Shown piece after piece: positions 1 through 11,661 of a DNA stretch of 64,000 nucleotides (positions are counted from its first letter, which is position 1; the number at the start of each line of letters is the position of its first letter). The translations under genes were made by a program, and so were the position numbers. The DNA is from Macrophomina tecta (lineage: Eukaryota > Ascomycota > Dothideomycetes > Botryosphaeriales > Botryosphaeriaceae), in NCBI GenBank assembly GCA_024180945.1, contig JAKSGN010000005.1, forward strand, positions 1,240,001 to 1,304,000, in the 5' to 3' direction. A model generated the notes under the pieces. That model was not told the DNA's origin. It saw nothing but the letters and a program-made list of their open reading frames with translations, and did not search any database.

Positions 1-36
1 TCGGCCAGTAGCGCATAACACATCTACGTTTGCACC

Positions 37-1675
37 ATGAGCGACTTGGACCAGTATGGAGCCATTCCTCCCCGCCGCCACGAAACAAGGATGGAGAGGC
101 TGACGCGAGGATACGATATTTAGGGCGATCGCGCAGCTGCGCGCATGCCGACCCATTCCAGAGGCCCAGGTCCGCGAGCTGTGCTACAAGGCCAGGGAGT
201 TGCTGATTGAAGAGGGCAATGTGGTAGGCGTTGATGCGCCGGTGACGGTATGAAACGCCACCGAATTGGAGCGGAGCAAGACACTGACTCGCGATCGCCA
301 ATGTCAGATATGCGGTGATATACATGGCCAGTTTCATGACTTGATGGAGCTCTTCAGGGTTGGTGGGGACGTGCCGGACACAAACTACCTGTTCATGGGT
401 GAGTGCCCTTCTCAATCCCCGCCGAAGGGAAGGAATACACTGAGGGCGTGCTCTCGTCCAGCCTTGCAGCCTCCGACTGGACATGGACGCGTGGCAAGAG
501 AAGCACTACTGGTCTAGACGGATGCGTCAACTCTTTTCACGCAAATTGTGGTAGACACCTACAAGAGGCAGTGCTAACATACCCCAGGCGATTTCGTTGA
601 TAGAGGTTTCTACTCGCTCGAGTCATTTCTTCTCCTCCTCTGCCTGAAAGTCCGGTACCCTGACCGAATCACCCTTATCCGCGGAAACCACGAATCTCGA
701 CAGATTACGACCGTATACGGCTTCTATGATGAGTGTTTGAGGAAATATGGCAGTGCGAATGTCTGGAGGTATGCATAGCAATCATCTCTGTTACTCCACT
801 ATAACACGGGCCATCTGAGCTAATTTACCTAAAGATACTGCTGCGAAGTGTTCGACTACCTAGCCCTTGGCGCCCTCGTTACCGGAGCCGCATCGAATCT
901 CGAACCCACCGAGAGCCCATACGCGGACCCCAATGCACAGGGAAGCCAAGAAGATCAAGAAATCGAAATCGAGATCCTGAACTCCAACAACGAGGTCATC
1001 AACCGCTATCCGCGCACCTACCGGAGTGATTCCCCAGGCCTCGGGCCTTCTAGCTCACCTGTCGCCGATACACCAGCCAAGACCGGGCCTTCTGGCACGG
1101 GCGCTTCTGGATCCAGCTCTGGAACAACAGGCAACCCTGGAGGTGCTGTACTGTGTGTGCATGGTGGCCTGTCTCCTCTGATCGACACGATTGACAAGAT
1201 TCGTCTGCTGGACCGCAAGCAGGAAGTCCCTCACGAAGGTGCCATGTGCGATCTGCTATGGTCTGATCCGGATGAGATCGATGGCTGGGGTCTTTCACCG
1301 CGTGGGGCCGGGTTTCTGTTTGGTGCCGACATTGTCAAGTGTTTTAACCATAAGAATGACCTTTCTCTCATTGCGCGCGCTCATCAATTGGTCATGGAGG
1401 GGTTTAAAGAGATGTTTGACAACTCTATCGTCACAGTCTGGAGTGCACCCAACTACTGTTATCGCTGCGGCAACGTGGCCGCCATCCTGGAGCTGGGCGA
1501 GGATGGCAGCAACGGTGGTTACGTGCCTCGCGGCAATGGCGATGGAAATCGAAGCAGGGCGCTGAGCGACAGGAACAGGGACGGACCAGGCCGGCGGTAT
1601 CGAGTTTTCGAGGCGGCGCCTCAGGACTCACGGGGCATGCCAGCAAAGAAGCCAGTAGCAGATTACTTCTTGTAA
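37..1675 (+). CDS. ppg1: Serine/threonine phosphatase Ppg1 (PP2A-like)
   Basis: Metal-dependent protein phosphatase of the PP2A family, most like Ppg1. Inferred exons are 37-53, 124-247, 308-398, 588-768 and 835-1675; they join in frame to 417 residues. The first exon is only 17 bases, and the start was chosen because it gives the expected MSDLDQAIAQLR opening. Visible motifs are GDIHG (residues 50-54), GDFVDRG (78-84), GNHE (110-113), VHGGLSP and [12 protein letters not shown]. The protein ends in DYFL, the C-terminal motif whose last leucine is carboxymethylated in PP2A-type enzymes. An 86-residue acidic, Ser/Gly/Pro-rich insert (about 155-240) sits inside the catalytic domain, just before GAVLCVHGG. 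In yeast Ppg1 acts in glycogen accumulation and in a STRIPAK-like complex; the role here is inferred from family. Confidence 0.94.
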
Positions 1676-2535
1676 AGAGCAGAGCGCTACTCTCAGCGCG
1701 GGATACCCCTTTGGCACCGGCTAGGTACGGTGTTTGTATAGCATCCGGACGGGGAAACTCTGTATAATGGCGTTTCTGGACAGAAATAAGGTGATGAAGC
1801 AAATGAAATGTCTTTTCTGCTAGCTTCGAGAGTAGGGTGTAGGCCCCTTTTTTTCTTTTTTTCTTTTTTTTTTTTGATCGTCAGGTCCTCTGAGTAAGTC
1901 ATGCTAGTCATGACGTATCTAACATCGAGTGCTCTTCGCCGCGGAGACTATCATGAGTCAAGTGATGCCTGGCTCCTTGGCTTCACCAAATTCGCGGACC
2001 GGCACACCAATTCCACCCGAGCGGCAGACGGTGAGCCTTGCAGGTATTGTTCGCACTAGGATCTCAAGTTCTGCTATTCTTTCCGAACTTGGGTATCGCA
2101 AGGGTGACAGGCAAGTGCACCCTCCGGTCTGTTTCCCGCCGCCTGCGGTTGCAATTGCCTGCCTCCCCGATGGCATTCTCTCGGAGCGGTTCGGCCCGCA
2201 ATACTGCTTTTTGGAGGAAAAATGATGCGTCACTGATCACTACGCTGCCGTGACTGCTTATTAAACGTGGGGCAGATCACGACGTCAGCCCAGCTGTTTA
2301 GCAATGGGAGGCCGACTCAATTGTAATCCTGAAGCCTTTAACTTATAAACCCTCAATTAATCCTTCAAGATCCAATTACATACCATTGGATCTACCCAAC
2401 CAGTCCTGAGCGTCTCTCAATTTCATCCACTACTACATCTGCTTTGGCCTTCCATCAAAAGCTCTTACCCCGCATCATACCACCATCATCACCACAACCA
2501 GGATCCACGAACCACAGCAGAACAAACGAACAAAG
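1676..2535. other. Intergenic, ppg1 3' flank and SDR promoter
   Basis: No convincing gene. It holds a T-rich tract (1848-1875) about 170 bases after the ppg1 stop and a TATA-like TATAAA at 2344-2349. Short open frames on both strands around 1929-2253 overlap one another and resemble nothing I recognise. Confidence 0.6.
2344..2349 (+). promoter_or_regulatory. Candidate TATA element
   Basis: TATAAA lies about 190 bases upstream of the ATG at 2536, within an AT-richer stretch of the flank. Position and sequence fit a core promoter; there is no transcript evidence. Confidence 0.35.
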
Positions 2536-3630
2536 ATGTCGCAGCATGTTCTCCTCATCGGCGGCCACGGTAAGGTCGCGCAGCTGATGACGCCGATCCT
2601 GCTCGCGCGCTCCTACGCCGTCACGTCGATGATCCGCGACCCGGCGCAGTCGGCAACGATCCGCAAGCTGGGCGAGGGCCACCCTGGCCAACTCAACGTG
2701 CTTGTCAGCAGCGTCGAGGAGGTGCGGAGCGAGCAGGATGCGCGGAAGATCCTGGATGAGGTGAAGCCGAGTTGGGTGGTTTGGAGTGCTGGTATGTTCA
2801 TCTTTTTTTTCCTTCTTGTCTGCTCGTTTCCTTTCTCTCTTTCTCTTGATGAGGGAGTGGGGTGCTAGTCATCGCGGTGCTCTGCTACGCTTCCGGTGTT
2901 CGGTGCTGCGAATCGCTCTACGTGTTATACCTTTTCCTTCCCTTTCGTTTGTATCTTTTTTATTTTATTTTATTTTTTATGGCTGCGCCCAGTCAACTCG
3001 GCATCGCACGTACTCCTCTCCGTCTCTCGGCAGAGCAACGCGTTCGAAACGAAGCTCTACTAACACGAGCACCCACCAAAACCAGGCGCCGGCGGCAAAG
3101 GCGGCCCCGACCGCACCTACGCCGTCGACCGCGACGCGGCCAAGGCCTTCATCAAGGCGTCGACCAGCTCGCCCAGCGTCTCCGCCTTCGTCATGGTCTC
3201 GTACCTGGCGTCGCGGCGCACCAAGCCCGGCTGGTGGAGCGACGCCGACTGGGCCTCGGCCACCAAGCTCAACACCGAGATCCTACCCGATTATGCGAAG
3301 GCCAAAATCGATGCCGACGAGTATCTGGCGGCGCAGAGCAGGAAGAGGGGCGCGGATTTCAGGGGCATTTGCCTCAGGCCGGGGACGCTGACGGATGAGC
3401 GCGCGGGGAAGGTAGAGTTGGGGAAGACGAGGGGGAGTGGCGGTAAGGTTAGTAGGGAGGCGGTGGCGAAGGCGGCGGTGGAGGTTTTGGAGAGCGGGTA
3501 CAAGGGTGGGTGGTTGGATTTGGTGGATGGAGAGGAGGACGTGAAGGAGGCGGCGGAAAGGGTGGCCAGGGAGGGGGTGGATGCGTTTGAGGGCGAGGAT
3601 GCCGAGAGGATCTTTGCATTGGCGGATTAG
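2536..3630 (+). CDS. NAD(P)-binding Rossmann protein (SDR/NmrA-like)
   Basis: Two exons, 2536-2791 and 3086-3630, joined over a 294-base intron give 266 residues. The N-terminus has a beta strand followed by GGHGKVA (residues 9-15), a dinucleotide-binding glycine motif, and DYAKAK supplies a YxxxK pair. The rest matches the atypical short-chain dehydrogenase family that includes yeast YMR090W, with LRPGTLTDE as the typical later block. The substrate is unknown for this group. The intron carries a perfect TACTAAC branch site (3058-3064), 21 bases before the acceptor. The downstream exon resumes with GKGGPDRTYAVDRDAA, which fits family members with no gap, so no further exon is expected inside the long intron. 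Confidence 0.85.
3058..3064 (+). promoter_or_regulatory. Perfect lariat branch site TACTAAC
   Basis: It matches the yeast-type branch consensus and lies 21 bases before the inferred acceptor at 3085, supporting the 294-base intron of the SDR gene. Confidence 0.7.
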
Positions 3631-5409
3631 GTGTGAGCGGCTGGACTGAGGTGGGCGGCGGAGCCTTGCGATCTGGGTCTTATCGGCCCGCTGCTTGTGG
3701 TATGACCGAAGCTTAGCATGATCATTTGGAACGAGCAATATGATGTCTTAAGTTCACGCTGTTCTGCGCGAGGTTCGTCATGGTGTGGAGGTATAGGAGA
3801 GCGTGGCTGTATGATATAACTGGCCTTCCTGGAGACATGCGCTGCGTGACTCTTGTTAAACTTCCCACGTGGTCTACCACCCTGTTGTCTTCTGGGTGAC
3901 TGGTACACGAGGAAGAGACTGTCAAAGAAAAAAAGAAAAAAAGAAAAAAACAGACGTAAACCTGTGTCTGGGAAGGTGAAATGCGTGCCCAGCCGCAGAT
4001 GTCCAGAGGAGCCGGCTACATGCATGTTCAGATGAATGCCTCCATCCCCGCAGCGACTATGCTGCAATCGAAGGTTCGACAGGGACATGGCACGAGCACC
4101 ACAGCACACATGAGTAGCGCAGTCTGCTGAGTGGATTACGTCACTGTTGACGTTGCGGTGCTGCAGGACCTTGCTACGTCCGGCAGATGCAGCGCATCTC
4201 TGGAGTCACGGTGAGTGGTCACGATCTCAGCACAAGGGGCCAATTGACGTGGTAAAAATTTTCCGCATCTCAACGCGCCGGGATGGTTCAGAACGTATAG
4301 CGGTCCCATGAAGAGCATGGGTGCGTTACCGCTTGCTGGGGGGTCAGCCGGGGAATGTTTTCGCGCGCCTTTCTGGTGGGGCCGAGCCGGGCTCGGCGTG
4401 GACCCTGCAGCGAGAGAAGGGGAGAAGCAACAGCTATCCTTCCTGTATACTGCTCTCGGCGCGCACTATTAGCTTGATGTGCAAGTTCTGGAAAGCGCGT
4501 GGCTCGCGCGCGCGATGGCGCCATGGCCAAGCGAAAACGGGCTGATGTGTGCAGGTCAATGGGCCGAAGGTTGCATCCAACTACGTAATGGAGGATAGCG
4601 TGGGAGGGTCGCGCAAAGCTTACGTCCCACAGGACCCCACGGTGGAGGAGGAGGGCTGGCAGGGCAGGCGGGCGGAGAGGGTGCGGGCTGGCAGGGCAGG
4701 TTGTGGCGCTGACTCGCTAACCGGGCAGGCCTGGAATCGCGACGCGCGGGCGCGCGATGACGGCGCAGGCAGCGGGCGGAGGTTGGATCAAGGTTTGGAC
4801 GAGCAGGCGGGCCCCCCGCATTTCGCAGCGTGCCTGCGGGCGTGTGGTTCTGCAGCATCGAGGACCGATGGCCGGCTGCATGCGGCATGTCGTTGCGGAC
4901 CGAGGCCAAGAGGCTTGCGCGCAGGAGCCCAGCACCGCGCACCAGCCTGGCACTGCCTCGCCGCGCGAGTAGTTTGGCTCTGCCCGTCCACGGCGCCGTC
5001 CAAAAGGCGACATGCACCGGCCGTTCCCTGCGCCATTTGCCCGCCAATGGCCGCCACCGCACCCATTGGCCGCGCCCCAGCCCGCCCCCCCGCCAGCGCC
5101 CTCTGTTCATCGCGCGACGCCAAGCTCGACCACCATGCCGTCGCTCAGGTGCGCTCCTGTCCGCCGCCGCGCCGGTCAGCCTGCCCATCGCTCGCGAAGC
5201 GCCAGTCCCAGAGCCTCCGCCCACGGCCGCCTTAATAGACCCGCTCTCGCATCGCGCTGTCGCTGCGCGCGCGTCGTCTGCGCTCTGTGGCGACCATCCA
5301 CCGTCAAGCTCACCGCGCCTCCCCTGCTGCTGCCCGATATTCGCGCAACGTTCCGTGTCGGGAGTAGCCTTGCGCCTTTTTCCACCCAGACACCGCTTGC
5401 CGTCCAGTA
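3631..5409. other. Long hak1 upstream region
   Basis: About 1.8 kb without a credible gene. It has an A-rich tract with a regular G every eighth base (3924-3950). From about 4600 it becomes GC-rich, so long open frames appear by chance on both strands. It probably holds the promoter and leader of the potassium transporter, with several upstream ATGs. Confidence 0.55.
3924..3950. repeat. Periodic A-rich tract, A7G units
   Basis: A runs are interrupted by a single G at an 8-base period, about 290 bases after the SDR stop. It is a simple repeat. Confidence 0.8.
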
Positions 5410-8400
5410 ATGGAAGACGAACTCGGTGACTTGAAGCATCTGTCTCTGTTCCAAGGGTCTGGCCAGGCTTCCCGTCTGAAACACCGCCATAGCAAGCCCC
5501 AGCTGAAGGACAAGGACGTCGATCTCGTGTACGACGAGGAGGACACTATCGACTACCGGCCCCAGGAGCGAGACTTCAAGCACAAGCAGGTACGCTTCGC
5601 TTGCCGCATCATGCACGACACCTTCCGCTGACGCCGTCCAGGTCTTCAAGGGATGGACGCTTGCCTGGTGAGCATGTCACCGCCGCCGCGTCCCGTGCGC
5701 CGCCTTTCCTTTGTTTTGGCTGACCGTCCTGCAGGCTTGCCTACCAGTCCACCGGCGTCATCTACGGTGACCTCGGAACAAGTCCTCTCTATGTCTTTTC
5801 TTCCACCTTTGCCGAGGAGCCGTCCTATGACGATCTCATGGGCGCCCTCTCCCTCATCATATGGTCCATCACTCTGATTGTCACGGTAAAATACGTCCTC
5901 ATCGTATTATCCGCCAATGATGAGGGAGAGGGCGGAACGTTCGCCATTTACAGTTTGCTCTCACGCTACGTATGCCGCTCCGCCAGCCGAGGGCCAGTCG
6001 AGTGGTGGTCGAGGAAGAGCCAATGCTGATGCAGCCTCAGTGTAACATTTCGAAACACGACCCCAAGAGGAAGCACGCGCATCGCCTCACCCGTTTCGAG
6101 TCCAACGAGCTGCGTCCGCTCAACCAGAGAGTGAGAGACTTTCTCGAAAACAGCCGGGCGATGCATTTTGTCCTCAAGGCCCTGTCGGTCTTCGGTGTCA
6201 GCCTGATCCTGGCCGACACTATCCTTACCCCCGCCCAGTCCGTCCTGGGCGCTGTACAGGGTCTTCGGGTCGTTCGCCCCGACCTTGGGACCGACTTGGT
6301 TGTCGGTGTGTCTTGTGCCATCATTGTTTTGCTCTTCTTTGCTCAGCCTCTGGGGATTTCGCGACTCGCCAAGGCGTTCGCGCCTATTGTTATCGTTTGG
6401 CTGGTTTTAAATTTTTGTTTTGGTATTTATGTGAGTGATAGAGGCCTTTTGTCCCGGTATCCTTGCTGACTGCTCTTAGAATCTTGTAAAATTCGATGCC
6501 ACGGTCCTCAGGGCCTTTTCTCCGTGGTTCGCTTTCAAGTTCTTCATTCGGGACGGTACCAACGCATTCTTCTCGCTGGGTGGTATCTTACTTGCATTCA
6601 CTGGTAAGACGTCGTGTTGAAGTAATGACGGGGCTTGATTAACGGTTTAAAGGTGTCGAGGCGCTTTTTGCAGATTTGGGCGCTTTTTCCCAACGGTACG
6701 GGTGGAGACGCAACTGCTCACGACGGTCTTTTAGAGCTAATTGCAATGCAGGGCTATTCAGATATCTTGGCTATGCTTCGCATATCCCTGCATTCTATTA
6801 GCATACCTCGGCCAAGCTGCGCGCATTTCGGTCAATCCAGCGGCATACGATAATCCGTTCTTCGAGTCCGTTCCGCCGGGCATGTTCTATCCTTCTCTCA
6901 TCTTGTCCATACTGGCCGCGGTTGTTGCCTCTCAAGCACTGATCACCAGTGCTTTCCAACTGCTGTCCCAGGTCATGAACACCAGCTACTTTCCCCAGAT
7001 CGAAATGATCTACACGAGCAACAAATTCTACGGACAAGTCTTCATACCGATCGCCAACTGGTTGTTGATGATTGGAACCGTCATTGTCACGGCTGTCTAC
7101 AACAACACGACGAAGCTCGGCCACGCCTATGGATTCTGCGTTGTACTGGTCACCTTCATCACAACAAACTTGGTCGCTCTCGTCGCCATCATCGTCTGGC
7201 GTCTCCCATGGTTCTTGGTTGTACCGGTTTGGCTGATCTTCCTCACGCTGGACGGATTGTTCGTTGCATCCGCGGCTACGAAGTTCGTGGATGGTGCTTG
7301 GTTCACTTTCGTCCTTGCTGTCATCCTTGCATCCGTATTCATCGTTTGGCGGTACGGGAAAGAACAGCAGTGGAAGGCGGAAAGTGGGAACCGTCTGGGA
7401 CTGAAAGACTTGGTTGTCAGGAGTGATGATGCACCGCCAAGGTTGGCTGAGAAGTATGGAGGTGGCGAGATCTATAGGATCAAGGGTAAGTTGGAAAAGT
7501 CCATACATTCGAAATTTGATCCACAACTAAATCTAAAATACCAGGTTTCGGTATCTTTTTCGACAAAACCGGCGAAAAGGTGCCTGTCGTCTATGAAGAG
7601 TTCCTGAAAAAGTTCGAGGCTCAGCAGGATGTCTTCGTTTTCTTGCACCTCCGTGCCCTGCATATTCCTCACGTAAGTCAACACCGAAGCGGACTGTAGC
7701 ATCCGTTAGTAGTATTCGGCTCACACCATGTTCGTTCAGGTCAAGGAAGAGGAGCGCTACGAGATTGCAGGCACACGCCTACCTAACTGCTACCGCATGA
7801 TCATTCGCCACGGTTACAACGATCATCCCATCAACGCCGACCTTGGCCAGGTCGTCTACACGCAACTCCGCCACGCCATCGTCAAAGCCTCAAGGCCCAA
7901 ACCCATTCGTCAACCCACACCGCCGCCCGAGAGCAAACCCAGCACCAGCGGCTCCTCCACTGCGAACTCGAACAACCAGGACGATAACCCCGACGCCATC
8001 TCCGCCGCACCACGCCAGAATGGCCGCCCTCGAACCCCCTCAACGCTTGAGATCGAACCGGCTGAGACACCCGAGGAGAGCTCTGAAGATGATGACCGCA
8101 TCTCGCTAGCAGCTTCGTTGCCGCCCTCCCCGCCCACGCCGCCCCGTACCAGCGAACGCACGCACCGGCCATCCGCGTCGAAAAACCTGCGCTTCGCGGA
8201 CCAGGACCACGCGGCGTATGCGAACCTGCCGGAGCAGGCCGTGTCGCGGCGGCTGGCGGCACTGGACAAGGCTTTCGCGACGCAGGTCGTGTACGTGGTG
8301 GGCAAGGAGCAGCTGCGGTTGCTGACATACAAAAATGGCAATATGAAGAGGATATTGCTGAGTGTGTTTCTGTGGCTACGGGAGAATACGCGGACGAAGG

Positions 8401-8462
8401 TGAGCAAAATGAATATTCCGGTGGATAAGTTGGTGGAGGTGGGGTTTGTGAGGGAGATTTGA
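5410..8462 (+). CDS. hak1: High-affinity potassium transporter (HAK/KUP family)
   Basis: Potassium-proton symporter of the plasma membrane, HAK/KUP/KT family. Nine inferred exons: 5410-5589, 5642-5667, 5735-5969, 6041-6430, 6480-6603, 6653-6695, 6752-7485, 7545-7672 and 7740-8462. All phases agree and give 860 residues. The family signature [15 protein letters not shown] is at about residues 76-90, followed by about a dozen membrane segments, with [17 protein letters not shown] and [13 protein letters not shown] as further landmarks. The hydrophilic C-terminal domain carries a long Pro/Ser/Thr-rich insert encoded at about 7880-8170, probably disordered. Fungal HAK genes are usually induced by potassium starvation; the long upstream region would fit regulated expression, but that is inference. 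Exons of 26 and 43 bases make this gene easy to misannotate. Confidence 0.93.
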
Positions 8463-8583
8463 GTATCTTTATGTGGAGGAGTGTGGATTCTTTAATTTCT
8501 TGTGCTTTCTTCAATTGGCTGGATCTGTACGGACGTTGTATATGGGAAAAATACTGGTGTTGGGTGATAAGTGCACAAGACAG

Positions 8584-8603
8584 AAAAAAAAAAAAGGGGG
8601 GGG
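8584..8603. repeat. A12-G8 homopolymer junction
   Basis: Twelve A followed directly by eight G in the hak1 3' flank. Confidence 0.85.
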
Positions 8604-11587
8604 CGTGCTGGGGGGAAAGTGGGATAATGTTTGATGATAGATGACGGTGTCGATGCATAGGCTCCTGTCATTCTCCTCGTATAGCGTGTACTTTTCGGTG
8701 GATACCAATTTTTGTATTCTGACGGAGGAGCAGCAGCTCCTGGTAGGTAGACTGACGAATTACGCTTTTTTTTTTCCGGTCCAAACATGGTTGAATCCTT
8801 CCGTATGTATGTAAATGGTTGGTGGGGCGGATGAGGACCTATTAGGTCTACATGCAGATGTGTGAATTCTTGACTCGTGAGTGGGGAATGGACGGCTAGG
8901 TCCTGTTTTTGTTCTTGATACACTCGGTCTGTTTGCTACTAACCCGAGCATATGTGAGGGGCTTGAAGCAGTCGTTCGGGCGTGCATTATCACAGTATAA
9001 ACAATTTCGGCGCGTCTTCCTCCGGAGAAGTACTCCAATTGTCCGGAAAATGATGTTCGATCATTCTCCGTTGCCGGAAGAGCGTTCGGGACATGTTGTG
9101 AATAAGTTATGAATTCCATGCATCTTTCTCTGCTGCACAATGTAGGTTCGGAGGTGATGGATAATAGCATAGTCCTTAGTTATATGGGCGGTTTGTGGGC
9201 GGCGAGGGGCGGGGAGTTGATTCCTAAAGGGGGCAAGCAGGTGCCGGCGGCGACTGGTTGGCGGACTGTTGTTCTAAAAGAAGTACTGGGAGAGATTCTG
9301 GATGAATGCCGGCGCGGAAGCGCAGTGAGGGCAAGACTTGTTCCACGTGCGCGCGGGGAGCCCTCATGGGGGGTGTTCGGCCATGCCCGGCTTCCTCTCC
9401 GGGTACTTCTCGCCTGTGCTTCTGGGTTCCAGGTGCCTTCGGAGCCTTCCGCCCACCCAGAACAGGGATTGTATTTGGTATGACGTGGCGTTTCTGGGAC
9501 GGAGACACACACAGACACGAGTGCGTAGTGGTGATATGTATTCGTAAGCGCGGTGTCTCGGGGCCAGTACCGCTCCGGTTTCCCGATCGGGAAATCCTCG
9601 TCTGTGCAGGTCGACGTGAGAGCATGTTTGGTGTGACTCGGCTGCCTCTTGGCAGATAGTTATGTCCCTGACAGAGGGAAAATGCGAGTCTTTCGCTGCT
9701 GCCCGGTCCGTGCATCGAGGGGCGACTTTTATTGGAAATTGGGGTTTCATGCTCTGGTGTTTTGCCACTCAATAGCGTTTGCTGAGGGGTCAGGATGATT
9801 CCACTTTCGTGACTCGCGCGGCAATCATCCGAGGGCGACCGCGGAGGTACGTTAAATCGAGAGGGGGACTGAATACTCCGAGGCCGTATAAATGAGTGCA
9901 GTGGAAGACGTATCTGACTGCTGAGGTGAGATTGCGGTCAATGAGTGCAGCTGCGTCGATGATTAATTTAGCTTCCGGCGTTGCGCACTGCGGCTTCGAT
10001 TGTGTGTCATCCTTGGACTCGCGCTGCCAGACGTAGGTGACTAGGATCTAGAAGAGACATGTGCCAATACTGCTATCGCACAGGATGAGTGCAGCCTTCG
10101 GGCTTTGGTGTAAAGCCAGCATGTGGGAGTTCAGGACTCCATCTTGACGCCGCCCTTCATGGGAGAATCGCCTGGCAACCCTCGATGTAGCGTCGTTGAC
10201 TATTACAACTCCCCTACGATCCGCGCAACGTGATGGCTGACACGGATCTGAACTGCCAGCTACTCAAGAGAAGGCCTTGCAGGAGAGCTGCATTTGCCGG
10301 CAACTGCCGACGGTAGCGGCAGAGGAGATGATTGTCTGCTAGTGGGACCCCACCGCGCAACAAAACAACTAGGTTCGTAGAAATTTGGCGGTTCACTCCA
10401 ACCGGCTCTGAGGTGTTAGTGGGTTTGCTGTGGCAGCGGACATCCTGCAGGGATAAGAGACGGCCAGAAGAGGTCATGATAGAGTTGTCGGGACGGTCAC
10501 GTGCGGCACGAACCAGGCGTTCCTGATGGCTCTAGCTGCGGGATCGCCGGGCAGATTTCGATTACTGATGTGACGGATGTGCGGTGATACTTGTCGGCGC
10601 TTGTCATGGCTCACATAAATTGCATTGCCACCACAAGATACGCGTGCAGTGTCAGTATTCGTCTGGACTGTGGTGCTCAGGAAGGCCAAATCACACTGCA
10701 GCCAGAACGGGTCTGCTATGGTTTTGTGGCAAGACCATACCCGTCAGACTGGCCTTACACATCCGTGCTGGCCACAGCGCTGACTATACCCGCTGACGCC
10801 GACAGTCAGGCGCCCCGGTCACGTGCAGAGGGGCACAGCAAGCCGGGAATGGCTTTGGAGCCAGGCTGGAAGGGCTCAAGCTCCCTGCGGGTGCTCCGCT
10901 CTTCGAGCACGCTCTCACCACTGCTCATGCCCCACAGGTCGGTTTCCGCGGTTTGCTCCAGCAGTCGGCTGTCATAGCGATTTGTCAAGCTCGTGCTATG
11001 GCGTCACGATTCCCTCAGTACCCCGCAGTCTGGCCAAGCAGGTTCCGCCAGTGCCGGCGCGCGCGTTTGTGCGAGCTGTGGTGCCTGGCCGCAACCAGCG
11101 CGTGAAGATATTGGAGCCTCGTTGATCTCTGCACCATGCTCGCCGGCATCCGTCCGCTTTGTCCCGCCTCGCACCGCGCCCTGGGCTGTCAGCAATCGCC
11201 CGCCCTTCCGCCCTCGCTTCTCACCGTCCTCCCGCTGCTGGCCACCAACCCGGACGCGCCGACGTCATGCAGGAGCCGGCTACTGCTCTCAAGCCGACAC
11301 TTCTGCAGCACCAGCGCCTGTTCCAGCCCGTGCAGTGGGGGACAGAATGCGGGGCCCATGCAAGCCGCGAAAACAGCGCAGTTCGCGCGCAGGGTTGACA
11401 GTTGAGGTGCCGGAGCGTAAGCGTCAGGTACGTGGCTGGCCCTCCGCTCTCATTTGCCAATTCCCCATCTTACCTGACGTATGACATTCGATCTGCCTGA
11501 ACGTGCCTTCCGGCCTCCCAAGCCTGCCGTGTCTTTGACTCTCTCCAGACACTGTACCTCCCGCTGTTCTCGACTCCAGCCCACGCC

Positions 11588-11594
11588 TTATAAG
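11588..11594 (+). promoter_or_regulatory. Candidate TATA element of egt1
   Basis: TTATAAG sits about 70 bases before the egt1 ATG at 11662. Spacing is plausible for a core promoter with a short leader; no transcript evidence. Confidence 0.35.
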
Positions 11595-11661
11595 CCCCAG
11601 CCCCCCTTGCTGTCCCGTCATTCCGCACTAGAAGCACGCGTGCTAGCTACGTTCTTTGACC

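Larger units (their letters stand above)
8463..11661. other. Intergenic, hak1 3' flank to egt1 promoter
   Basis: 3.2 kb with no recognisable protein. An A12-G8 junction (8584-8603) follows the hak1 stop by about 120 bases. Open frames at 9109-9483 (+), 9224-9772 (-) and 10591-10977 (+) overlap opposing frames and look random. The last few hundred bases should be the egt1 promoter. Confidence 0.55.

Noticed and set aside
4549..5235. 228-codon plus-strand frame with an equally long minus-strand frame upstream of hak1
   Set aside because: Both strands are open because the region is GC-rich; composition is Arg/Ala/Pro noise with no family resemblance.
5970..5986. A 17-base intron in hak1 to restore frame
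   Set aside because: Too short to splice; the 71-base intron 5970-6040 restores [17 protein letters not shown] as in the family.
6798..7526. 242-codon minus-strand frame
   Set aside because: Antisense shadow of hak1 exon 7.
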